A stretch of DNA of 64,000 nucleotides from Atriophallophorus winterbourni (lineage: Eukaryota > Platyhelminthes > Trematoda > Plagiorchiida > Microphallidae): positions 62,001 to 126,000 of the forward strand of contig JACCGJ010010771.1 of assembly GCA_013407085.1 (NCBI GenBank). Reading direction: 5' to 3'. This document shows, piece by piece, positions 11,426-20,690 of the stretch. Below the pieces are notes generated by a model that did no database searches, was not told where the DNA came from, and saw only the letters and a list, made by a program, of their open reading frames with translations. Position 1 is the stretch's first letter. Each line of letters opens with the position of its first letter. A program made the translations under genes and the position numbers.

Positions 11426-11744
11426 TGTGTGCATTTGGTGCAAAGTCATTCAATTGAGTATATTTTTTCATAACGATGGGTTTAAACTCTATCTACACGG
11501 ATGTGGACTCATGTTGATGATCGTGTTGATCATACCAACCTTAACAAACAGTGGCATACAAACGCAAAGTTTTTACAATTGTACACTGTTTAGAGCAGGA
11601 ACCCCGTCTTGGTTTTTGCGTCTGTGTTTAATAAAAATGCATGCAAATGAACTTGTTTCATGGTTAATCGTTTACTCCGTTTCTACATGAATGTGGGCCA
11701 ATTTAAAAGAACGGGTTGGTCGAACCCACGTTAGCCATGCACAT

Positions 11745-12330
11745 ATTGTATGTATATCTTATGTTTGGAATTTCACAATTTATCAGTAGTAATGTATTAA
11801 ATTTTGTTTTTATGTTATGCATATTAAAAATATGTTTCGAAATTGCGTTTTTCTGTATAAAAAATGTGTTTACCGTTGATTTTAATTGACTCTAAATTTG
11901 CCAAACTAGAAGTTGTCTTTAAATGCCATCTTTCAGTATTCCTAATTCATACATTTTGACAGAAGTTATATATTTCGATCGGAAATAAACAACCATAATA
12001 AAGGCAACTGATTCAGATACTTGTCAGAGATTCCAGACAAATTAAATAGGATACATAGATAAATTGGTTGAAGCAGTAGCTATTGAATTTGTATGTGGAG
12101 GAATAATTTGATGTTCCTTTAATTTTGCGCGTCCCCATTCGAAGCCACTTATTACAGAAAATATACAGTATTGCGTACAGGAGATGCATCAAAAGAAACA
12201 CATGTATTTAAGGATTAGGAAGAAACGTTCAACGTTAACGCTGAAGTTTGCTTGTTAAAAAACATTTGATAATCTATTCTAGAAAAATGCAAAATTAGAT
12301 CATGAAACATCTTATGCTAGGAAGACAGAG
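11745..12330. other. Non-coding stretch, nothing recognised
   Basis: AT-rich spacer without supported features. Confidence 0.4.
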
Positions 12331-12333
12331 ATA

Positions 12334-12738
12334 ATGTTGAATTCTTTTCTTGTATGCTCTAAACGGGTTACGGATTACTCAAAAGCTGTCAAATGTGAAC
12401 TATGTTTGAAGTGGATGCATATTCGGTGTAAAGCAATGAAATCAGAGATATATCGATGGCTCCAAATGACCTCGTTCGATATTAGTCGCGCCTCATGTAA
12501 GTTATGCCTTCTACCATCAAGTATTGAGCACGCATGTGGTAAACGTGTAGCCGTATCTGCGTATTCCAAAATCACTGATGGGCTTGACGAAGGGGACATC
12601 GATTTTGACACCTCTGAAGAGGACAAACACCTCCCATTTATGGTGCTGGCTTGCGTGCTTTTCGCATCCATGACCACGATTACGGGCGTAGCTTTCCCGA
12701 CTACAAACCGTTTACAAAATGGCTTTCGTACGGATTGA
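12334..12738 (+). CDS. PHD-type zinc-finger ORF, probably LINE ORF1 remnant
   Basis: A 134-codon frame. Residues about 8-60 show a PHD-like spacing of metal ligands: a single Cys, then CELC, then HIRC, then CKLC, with the aromatic Trp of KWMHIRC in place. The remaining C-terminal half includes an acidic stretch (DEGDIDFDTSEED). PHD-like fingers are common in ORF1 of CR1-type LINEs. The downstream sequence to 13390 carries no host-gene signal, so a LINE ORF1 fragment is favoured over a host chromatin gene. No initiation context or RT is directly linked to it. Confidence 0.5.
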   Translation: MLNSFLVCSKRVTDYSKAVKCELCLKWMHIRCKAMKSEIYRWLQMTSFDISRASCKLCLLPSSIEHACGKRVAVSAYSKITDGLDEGDIDFDTSEEDKHLPFMVLACVLFASMTTITGVAFPTTNRLQNGFRTD

Positions 12739-12739
12739 T

Positions 12740-13390
12740 GTGAAGAACGTGCGCGAACTCATCGATTGCTCGGCTCCGACACTGATTGATCGACAGTCAG
12801 GAATGAAAATAACTTAAGCAGACGTTACGTCTAAGGATCCACCTAGTGATCCGAGCTATGCAAGATGGACCAAACGACTGAGTAAAATATACACTCAGCA
12901 TCATGTAGTGAAACAGGTGCATAATACTGGAAATGCTGTTGGATCTCCAGTCTCATGAGAACCACATTGGAATTATCGAATGCGATGACTGATCATGGTG
13001 AATGTTTGTGAGCAAAATGGAGAAGCGTTTAGGATGCTTATAAAGCTAAAGCACATGTTCCTACAAACGATGATACGAAGCTATTTAATCAAATAAAGGA
13101 GGAAGTTACCATTATTTCGGCATTCCAAATTTGACTTAAAAGTGAGAAGGAGCATTAATCGCGGAAACCGGAAATTTTTCGAGACCTGAAAGTACACGTT
13201 GAAATACTAAGACGCGTTCAACAACTTAGTGGAGAGCCCAACAACATAGTGCTTTACCTTTCTCCCAAAGATAGAATTTAAATATGAACAGCCACGCAAG
13301 TAGTACGAGTTTGTGTGGAACCTGTCGAAGTAGATCTTAGTATAATGGAATTTAGAGACCACTTTTTGAAAGCACCTCAGCCTCAGTCAA
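12740..13390. other. Degenerate sequence, possibly LINE ORF1/5' debris
   Basis: No open frame or motif is readable. Its position between the PHD ORF and a minus-strand RTE-A 3' region suggests transposon debris, but nothing in the sequence proves it. Confidence 0.3.
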
Positions 13391-15330
13391 TTTGTCAATC
13401 TATAATATGTTCAAGATAAAACTGATGCTTCGGAGATAGAAATCATTCAGCTTATGTTTGTGTATTCCGTGGGTGGTTCAGGTTTCACTGTCACACGAGC
13501 TTTATACAATCATCATTGTCTTTACAGTCAACTTTCGGTTATTTCAAACACCAGAGTGCATTCCGGACAAAAATGTAGCAGAGGAGTGTCTCTAGACATT
13601 ATTATTGTACACTTCTATTTATTCTATCTTTCGCTAACATGCGAATCAAAAGTCTGTCACCTTCACCTGTATATTGATTGATCTTCGCCGCCCGGTCAGT
13701 GACATCGACCAGTTTCCAAGAAAATCAAATGGCGCGAAGCAAACAACAAGACATCGGAGAAAAAACATCAACAGGCAGCGAACAACAGTACTGCCGTCTT
13801 TCTCCATTTCCATTTCTCCTTTTCTTCAACCTTGATTTTACTGCACAATGCAGTCACTCCAGAAAAGATAAGATTAGGATTACGAGAGTTGTTTTGTGCG
13901 GCAAGACGAGGAGGTTCAAAATGCAAAGCCGTCGCTAGAACGCAGTCGTCAGATAACACCCCTAAGGCCTAACCCCAAAGTAACAGCTGTCCAGGCAATC
14001 CGTTTAACAATCTCCGTGGTGAACCAATAAATGTGAAATGATGTAATGGTTCAAGCAGGCGATACAATCCCTTGAATAAGGATCTTGATATTTCTCATTC
14101 TGAATGTTGGACCAAATTGTTCACACGCCGATGAAAAACAGTCCATTTGTAACTGGAGATGTTCCTACGTGAGAGCAATAATGGCTAAATCGTTTAGCAA
14201 ACATTAGGTCACGGATTAACACATCCGGCAAATTTGATCGTTCTATCAACCGGTTCAGGTTTAAAAGCATGCAATCACTTAGCGTGCATAGGTATTTCTT
14301 TACTGATCTCATCCTGAAAGCCTGCTTCAGAAACAGATAAAACGAGTTGCTAACAGCGTAGAAGCAAAAACACATGCTTGCTTAATGTCTCTGTGAATTT
14401 GAAAGGCTTTAGAACCGAAATCGTTAAAATGGACTGAAACCTTCATGCCAGAGTTTGATCGGTCTTGGTGAGCAGCCTTTAAGATCAAGTATTTAGAAAA
14501 TCTCCTATGTTGAAGTTTTCGAATGCCTTCGTTAAATTAGTATAAACAGCGTACAATAGCACACAAAGTTTCCGAACGTTTTCTTGAAGTTGTCTCTGGG
14601 AGAAGATCCTGCCAATAGATGATCTTACCCTACGGAATCCACTTTAGGATCTAGAGTAAACGCTATGACATAAAACCTGTATTCCGAAGAACAAGACATT
14701 GGCAAAAATATTGCTTACAAAATTTGAAAGGGAGATTTCTGTGTAATTGGTGCAGTCACCACTATCAGCTTTATCAACTTATCACTTGTATTCTTAAATA
14801 GCTTGATGAAGTTCGTGTCACACATCTCTTGTAAGACACACTTCACCTGCCAGTAATGAATAGGCAAATGTTTAAGAGGCTGCACAAATGCTGTTCTGCA
14901 GTATTTGATGAGCTAACGAGGAATTCCTTCATCACCAGTGGCCTTCCCATTTCCAAAACTATTGATTGCCTTTTGAGCTCATCAAGAGTAGAATGAGTAT
15001 CTGGATGTGTAATGGTTGGTAAACGATCAACATTTTCAAGTCTACGTGGTATAAACCTGTTTTCTCTAGTTGAAAGTGTTGAGAAGAGCTCTTCTAATCT
15101 TTCCATTCGCTGAGTTTTGTCGACAATCGGGTTTTTGTTACAGACGTAATGGGAGCCGTTTTAATTTTGTTAGGACCAATGGCTAAAATGATCAAAATAT
15201 ACAAACCGTGAAAATCTCCAGTAACCAAAGCTTTTTGAAAACTGAGGCTAATTTCAGTCCACTAGTCGTAAGCGGGTCCAGGATTCAGGCTCTACGCCAG
15301 TCGAGCCAGCGCTTTTAATAGTGATCTGTT
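13390..15330 (-). pseudogene. RTE-A LINE, decayed minus-strand copy in duplication A
   Basis: RTE-type non-LTR retrotransposon related to the elements often annotated as craniofacial development protein 2-like. Minus-strand reading gives the RT segment LKQAFRMRSV then FNLNRLIERS-like text at 14375-14121. Further upstream is ERLEELFSTLSTRENRF followed by the TLDELKRQ segment at 15106-14843, which aligns with the pre-RT region of the plus copy at about 36030-36240. The position of the catalytic FADD reads FAKR. The 5' UTR-like block near 15290-15360 is shared with 48430-48510. Stops and deletions are frequent. Confidence 0.8.
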
Positions 15331-15649
15331 GCCTAACCATAAAAGCGGAATGGAGTGTCCTATCCATTGGTACCGTTGAGATGTACGGCAGGGCAGTTCA
15401 ATATGGAGAACTATTTGTTGCCCATGCAGCAGGTTCTCCTTTTCCACTTCATCACATGAACCATAGCAACAGCTGCACTGATACGTTTGGAAAACGAGAC
15501 AGTTGTGGGACTGCGGTTCGGTTGAATCTTGAAGCATTTTCCATTTCTGGATTTATTCACAAGGTATTGGTGTTTTTAGATAAGGGTTTCCATTCCCCTA
15601 GGCCTTAATGAACTCTCAAGCATCCCCGCCAAAAGAAACTTAATTGCGG

Positions 15650-15790
15650 CGACAGTCGGCCGCCTTCGCCCCATCACCTTTTAGTGAAAACAATTCCGCC
15701 GGGTGAAACAGGACCACGCGTGAACGCCAAGAGCTTGACGTTGTTGCCAGAGTCCATGAGACGTGAACCGTTAGATCATTTGTGGAATTT
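15650..15790. repeat. Repeat block shared with 31445-31580 and 60025-60140
   Basis: A GC-richer block with CGCCTTCGCCCCATCA, AATTCCGCCGGGTGAAAC and a CAGAGTCCATGAGAC-like segment occurs in three places: both duplication copies and the Gypsy-rich region. It may be part of a terminal repeat of an unidentified element. Confidence 0.5.
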
Positions 15791-15799
15791 AGAGCTCAT

Positions 15800-16880
15800 C
15801 TTGAAAATTCTATGCTCTGTAATTATAGTGTATTACAAGTTTTATCCGTGTCGATCGTGTTTAATATTAACATCAAAGTATTATTCGTTAAGGAAAAAGC
15901 AATTTTAAATTCAGAAAAAAGAGATATATTATAAAACAGGTATCAAACCAGGGTGAAACGAATTTAATTGCTCGCTTGTAATTATCTTTGAACTAAGTCA
16001 GAATTTGAAAGAGATGGAACGATTTCAATGATAATTCCATCCGCGGTGCTAATAACGGTAGGCTTGCTAATTGTTCACACCATCTTCACTCATGCGTTTA
16101 GTGAGGTGAAAATTTTAACGCACGTGCTATCACTTCAGGCCAATGGCTAGTTACGGGACATAAACACAGCCTCGAAAACAAGACACATGGGCAAAATGGG
16201 ATTATTAAATGGGGTAACAAATGTAATTATCGACATCACCGAAAGTTCCCGCAACGAATTAGAAAGCTAATGGGAAGCTAAAAACGCGCCTATGCGCAAG
16301 ATAGGAAAGTGGCCTTTTGTGCGCATTGCCGGATGACATGTCACGCGATCATATTAATAGAATTGCTTAGCTATAAGTAGGTAAAATTAGGTTTGGTAAA
16401 AGCCAAGTCCTATTATTTGTACTCAGTATTTTTACGGCACTCTCCCACTTCCAATACAGTTCAAATGACAATTGTAGGGGTGAAAATGTGATCAGTTTGA
16501 ATAAGATGGAATTTCAATTGGGTTTTTACTAAGTTGTTCTGTTAAACAACCTCATGCTTACTGGCAGTAAATATAAAAACCATTTTTCAATCAAATTGTT
16601 CGAGTTTGATTGAGTGGGAGAGACGCTTCAAAATAAAATATGAGGTGATAATTATCACGTTATCTTTATATATATTCTTTCATCTGATTTTAATATATCT
16701 GTTTTTGAAATGCTAGTGAGGTATTTCAGAAAACGTGTTAAATTTACTCTTCCATATCTAAACATTGAAGTTTTAACATATTTGTTGTTGCTCAAATCTT
16801 AAATTATAAGGCAACAGAAACAAATTTATTTGTCATCATATTCTGTTGAAAATTTCTCGATAGAATGAAAGACAGAAAGT
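15800..16880. other. Duplicated non-coding sequence, nothing recognised
   Basis: Shared with copy B. No coding or RNA feature is supported. Confidence 0.4.
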
Positions 16881-16913
16881 CAGGTTGATGATTAGTAACC
16901 GCTCATCAAAGGA

Positions 16914-17126
16914 TCAAAAATGTTCCCGAGCAAATTTCAGTGAAGCTACTTTTGTGCTGGTCACGATTTTCTTCGGAAAGGAATGCAGTTTGCTCTCATC
17001 TAACAATATTATCTCTCCGGCGTCTACGATAACCTCGACGGAGGGTAAACCTCTGGCGATTGTTGTATAGGACGCAAACAGATTGTGCTTATAAAACCAA
17101 ACTGTGGTTATCCTGTAAACTCGCAT
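16914..17126 (-). CDS. Exon-like ORF inside duplication A
   Basis: Minus-strand frame with YTTIARGLPSVEVIVDAGEI then ILLDESKLHSFPKK. The duplicate at 33092-32853 keeps the frame (YTTIARGSPSIGVIVDAGEI) and continues with KERERIIQDQLEEGFLKII before a stop. The A copy lacks about 70 bp of this tail. No family is recognised. It may be a fragment of a duplicated host exon or of a transposon protein. Confidence 0.3.
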   Translation of the reverse strand: MRVYRITTVWFYKHNLFASYTTIARGLPSVEVIVDAGEIILLDESKLHSFPKKIVTSTKVASLKFAREHF

Positions 17127-17394
17127 TGTATCAAGACGTAAAATATTTTTATTTACACTTCCAGTGATAGATTCACAAATAATATAATAAACTAGGAGGA
17201 CAAATACCTAAATGCACCACATAAATCTTTTAAAATGCAACCATTCGCTTTGTACTCAATATGTCACAAAACCGTGTTCTGTAAAACCGAATTCGCTGTG
17301 AAGTGTGAAGAGTAAGTATAAATAATTATGATGGCACAAAACCTAGTCACCTACAGCAGATCAACCCGGCCTCTTTGACAGTCATCTTTGCAAC

Positions 17395-17667
17395 CACTAC
17401 ATACAAGCATACCTACATACGTATTTACATGCATAATTTCATCCATACATCTATACATATGTACAGCATTCACAAATACAAACATGTATACATTTTTACA
17501 TAGATACATACATATATACAAAGTTACTTTCACACATACATGTTTACAAGCATGCATACATAGATAAATGCATTGATGCATACATACATACCATCATACA
17601 TGCATACAAGCATACATACATACATACAAACATACATACATACATACATAATTACATAATTACATAC
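17395..17667. repeat. TACA-type microsatellite
   Basis: Imperfect TACA/CATA repeats becoming regular near 17580-17650, at the right end of duplication A and immediately before an RTE-A fragment. Confidence 0.9.
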
Positions 17668-17683
17668 ATATGAGACACAAAAA

Positions 17684-18104
17684 TCATCACGCTATTTAAG
17701 AATAAGGAAGATAGAGGCGACTGCAACAATTACAGAGGAATTTCACTTCTGAATGTTGTAGGCAAATTGCTTGCTTTAGTCTTACAGATCCGGTTGCAAG
17801 TTTTAGCTGATAGAATTTACTCCGAATCTCAATGTGGCTTCCGCATGGGGAAAATCAACGTTGGACATGATCATCTCCTTGAGTCAACTTCAAGAAAAGT
17901 GTCGGGAACAGTGTATGCCATTATACGTTGTTTTTATTGAATTAACGAAGGCATTCGACATCGTCAGCATGGAGGGTCTTTTCAGAATGCTTGATCAGAT
18001 AGGCTGCCCCCAGAGACTGCCCAAACTCAATATTTCGTTCAACTCAGGCATGAAGTGCTCAGTCTATTTTAACGGTTTCAGCTGTTGGGAGATTCGGAAC
18101 ATTC
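17684..18104 (+). pseudogene. RTE-A LINE fragment, RT N-terminal part
   Basis: Plus-strand fragment homologous to 36290-36680. It includes LLALVLQIRLQVLADRIYSE, a SQCGF block, the LREQCMPLYVVFIELTKAFD-type catalytic strand (17920-17960, first RT Asp) and SMEGLFRMLDQIGCP. It starts exactly at the microsatellite and ends at a Penelope-like fragment. Stops are present. Confidence 0.75.
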
Positions 18105-18149
18105 CGTCAACCCTGAAGAACAATTTCTCCAGAAATTGAAAAATGTAAA

Positions 18150-18560
18150 AATCGTGTGAAGCGGACTTATTAACATCAATCGACAAAACACTCGCTAAGC
18201 AGATCATATCAGCGTAGCTCCCCGAAAATCTAACAGACCACAACGGAAATCGTTTAAAACAAGATAGTCTGATGGTATTTATCGAAATGTGTGTTCAAAC
18301 ACACTTTAGGTCCAATGATAAAATCTACGAGCAGATTCGTAGAACACCAATGGGGTCAACGATTTCCAGCTTAATTTTCGAAGCCGTCATGCAATGTTTG
18401 GAACGGATTACTCTACCATCATTACGACCAAAGTTATGGATCCTCTAAGTGGCCAATAATCTGCCACTCACCCAGTGCTGCTCCAATTTCTTTATAAATA
18501 TGCTTTGGTTAACACGGTCAAAGTCGTTATACATATCCAAGAAACAAACATGGTTAGGGT
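18150..18560 (+). pseudogene. Penelope-like retroelement RT fragment
   Basis: From about 18190 the plus strand reads LAKQIISA, stop, then LPENLTDHNGNRLKQD, FIEMCVQTHF, KIYEQIRRTPMGSTISSLIF, EAVMQCLERI and LRPKLWIL. The YEQIRRTPMGSTIS block is the diagnostic RT motif of Penelope-like elements (usual form YEQ..G.PMGSPIS). The following YVDD motif is destroyed: the position reads stop-VANN. This is a dead fragment without a GIY-YIG domain. Penelope-like elements are known carriers of hammerhead ribozymes, which makes its presence near the hammerhead repeats notable. Confidence 0.75.
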
Positions 18561-18599
18561 ATCCCCTATCCTCCGCTTAAGTCAATTTACCCAGAATTA

Positions 18600-18940
18600 T
18601 GAGCAGATTGCTAGTGTTTTTTGCCATGTCGGCGACGGTGATCACTTTTGGCATAGACCCTCGATTTGCGAATAACTTGCGTCTGACCGCTAATGATGAA
18701 TGCATTTTGTGAAGCGTCAATGGCGGCTGGGGAGGAACAAATACAGTTCTTTGCTGCTTAACGCAGATTCCGCCGCCGGTGTGCAACTGATGTCAATCGA
18801 CCGAGTTCTGTGTATCGCTGCGAACGCTGCGGAAGAGATTGTTTCTCTCGAATTGGACTGTCCTTCGAGAAGCTGTTGACCTTGATAATTCATGCGATTG
18901 TAATGTTCATCTATGTTCGACATCGATCGAATTAGTTTAA
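18600..18940 (+). pseudogene. RTE-A LINE 3' end fragment
   Basis: Aligns with 37530-37780. It encodes the C-terminal tail of the RTE-A protein, including the CERCGRDCFSRIGL zinc-finger-like motif near 18815-18855, followed by 3' UTR. Confidence 0.65.
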
Positions 18941-18966
18941 CATATTATTGTGCGAACGTAATTCTG

Positions 18967-19202
18967 CAGGATGGATCCCAGTTCACATACGAAGGTAGCC
19001 ATTCACTGGCGTCCGCAAGGTAAACGAAAAAGGGGACGCCCCAAGGAAACTTGGCGCAGAACGTTGGAACGCGAACTACATGCACAAGGATTCACGGTGC
19101 AGACGGCAACAGAAGCAGCGGCAGACCGGAACCACTGGCGTGAAGTTGTCTTCGCCTCATGTGCCACCTGGCACGGAGAGGACTGAGTGAGTGAGTGAGT
19201 GA
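18967..19202 (+). mobile_element. 5'-truncated RTE-B insertion with 9-bp target duplication
   Basis: The last ~236 bp of RTE-B, encoding DPSSHTKVAIHWRPQGKRK, RGRPKETWRRTLERELHAQG and a HGED terminus, end in a (TGAG)n tail (19183-19202). The flanks GTAATTCTG at 18958-18966 and 19203-19211 match exactly. The short TSD, 5' truncation and repeat tail are the expected products of target-primed reverse transcription. Confidence 0.85.
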
Positions 19203-19211
19203 GTAATTCTG

Positions 19212-20385
19212 ACGTTAATAAAAGTGAACAAATTATATTGCCACTTTGATTGTAAACATGAAACCGTTCAAGATCCAAATCTTAGCCTTTGTCCATAACA
19301 TCCATGTTCAATGCTGTTTCGCTGAAGTAGAAACGGAAAACCCCTCTTGTTCAATGTGACATTTTCATGTAAATTTTGTATGGATGTTTGATGTACAATA
19401 GAGAAAAATAATTATTTCGTTCCATTCAATCGAAAAAAAATATTTTAATCGAATCAGACCCATGATTTGTGAGTATTCCTATCGACTGATTTATAAAATG
19501 ATCAAAATATATTTGTCCACCAGAGCTCACCGATCCGCCTTTGCTTTCAGTCTGCGGTAGATACTGAGTCAAGTGATGTTTATTGAGTCATTGTCAATGG
19601 ATACGCATCAGAGCAAGCGATGTTAGGCGAAAAAATAAATTTGGCCTGATCATATGCGTTAGATTATTTGTCCTCAGCTTGTACTATCGGCAACATTGTG
19701 GATACCTGTTGAAGCAAACGCTGAAACTGCACACGATTGAATAATTTTCTGTTGCAAACACGATTCAATAAGAGTGTTCTAACCGATTTCGCCCATCTGC
19801 CTGCTCTCGCTAACGGTCAGAATTAGAATGGCTGAATGAGTGCTAGTGGCATCAGTCTGCCAATACGAATTGTAACCTAGTATTGAACTTAATAGCCAAT
19901 TTTATACTACGTGAACCAAGCCAACCTGAATGCTAACTTATCTATTAGTGCGTGTATGCTGTGAAACATGTGTTGAACAATCACGAAAAGCCCATAGTAG
20001 CCTGTTTACACCAATGCCAATTTAGTGAATTGGTTTTATTGCTTATTCCGTTCTAATATGTAATATATTTGGTTAGATTCGCAAACGTTTTTCTTGTGAC
20101 CTATCATCTTTGGTACATATTACATTGAGGTTCAAAATTTAATTTGGTCATATTATCCATTGTTTTATTATTGTCACTCTTCCGTGAATTTAAGCCGTCA
20201 TTAGACCTATTGAGATTTTACCTATTTTACGTTTTTACATGTTAATTAAACAAGTGATGTCCTATTCATATGCAGCGCATTTTCTTTTGGCAGTTTGCCA
20301 GTAACCTACGAATATATGCATCAATTGTACATTAGCGACGGTTTAAACCGCTTCGCAAATTCATTTGAAAACTACTCTAACCCGT
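19212..20385. other. Non-coding stretch, nothing recognised
   Basis: AT-rich; no motif, repeat boundary or plausible coding exon was identified. Confidence 0.4.
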
Positions 20386-20389
20386 TTTG

Positions 20390-20690
20390 ATGGGGCTGCA
20401 CTTCACTCTCTGCGGGGTATGTTAGCACCGCATTTCTTTAGTCATTTATTTAGTCCATGAGCGTCTTGATTGCTTGACAAGGAATAATTATGTGATTATG
20501 TGTTTGAAAACCGCGTTTCATTGTACCAAACGTATGTAACAATGGCATTCAAGCATAACGTTGTTTACCACTTATCCAATGTTTCAGGGCTCACAAAATT
20601 TAATCTTACTGTATCCGCCTGACTTCGGCAAAATCCAGAAACCGGTAGCGGTGTGTAAGTGCGGGGATGTGAGCGGTCTTATACTGCATA
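20390..20690 (+). repeat. Hammerhead repeat, subfamily R2, copy 2
   Basis: Aligns along its length with the 292-bp element at 25525: shared blocks TAGTCCATGAGCGTCTTGA, ATGTGATT, AACAATGGCATTCAAGCATA, TTGTTTACCAC and ATCTTACTGT. The terminus is followed directly by the LINE ORF region. A hammerhead motif lies at 20612-20654. Confidence 0.65.
20612..20654 (+). ncRNA. Hammerhead ribozyme motif (first core mutated)
   Basis: Stem I pairs perfectly: CCGC (20615-20618) with GCGG (20648-20651). CTGACTT replaces CTGATGA. GAAA (20638-20641), CCGG and the cleavage triplet GTA ending at 20647 are intact. The second pair of stem I is G-C here versus an unpaired C/U in the copy at 25745. Confidence 0.55.

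Larger units (their letters stand above)
10405..11740. repeat. Cluster of hammerhead-ribozyme repeats in both orientations
   Basis: About seven units of roughly 120-230 bp. The first two (10405-10800) read on the minus strand and the remainder (10801-11740) on the plus strand. Shared boxes in order on the coding strand: a hammerhead core, GTGGTGTGTGTGTG, ATGCATGCAAATGAG, GGTTGGTCGTACC, AACAGTGGCATACAAGC, CACTGTTTCAAGCGCATG, GGATC, CCTACTGTCCCTAC, then the next core. The consensus core is CTGATGA, stem GTGC with loop AAACA and GCAC, then GAAA, then CCGGTC. That is a type I hammerhead with a minimal stem III. Individual copies are decayed to different degrees. Confidence 0.8.
13577..17640. repeat. 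Segmental duplication, copy A
   Basis: Runs collinearly with 29366-33560 at roughly 90% identity judged by eye, through RTE-A-derived and unrelated sequence alike. Differences include a 34-bp gap near 14053, a ~70-bp gap near 16966 and the absence of the hammerhead insert found at 32314-32426. Both copies end in a TACA-type microsatellite. Confidence 0.85.

Noticed and set aside
12375..12677. Minus-strand 100-codon frame opposite the PHD-finger ORF
   Set aside because: Antisense shadow; the plus strand carries the ordered Cys/His ligands.
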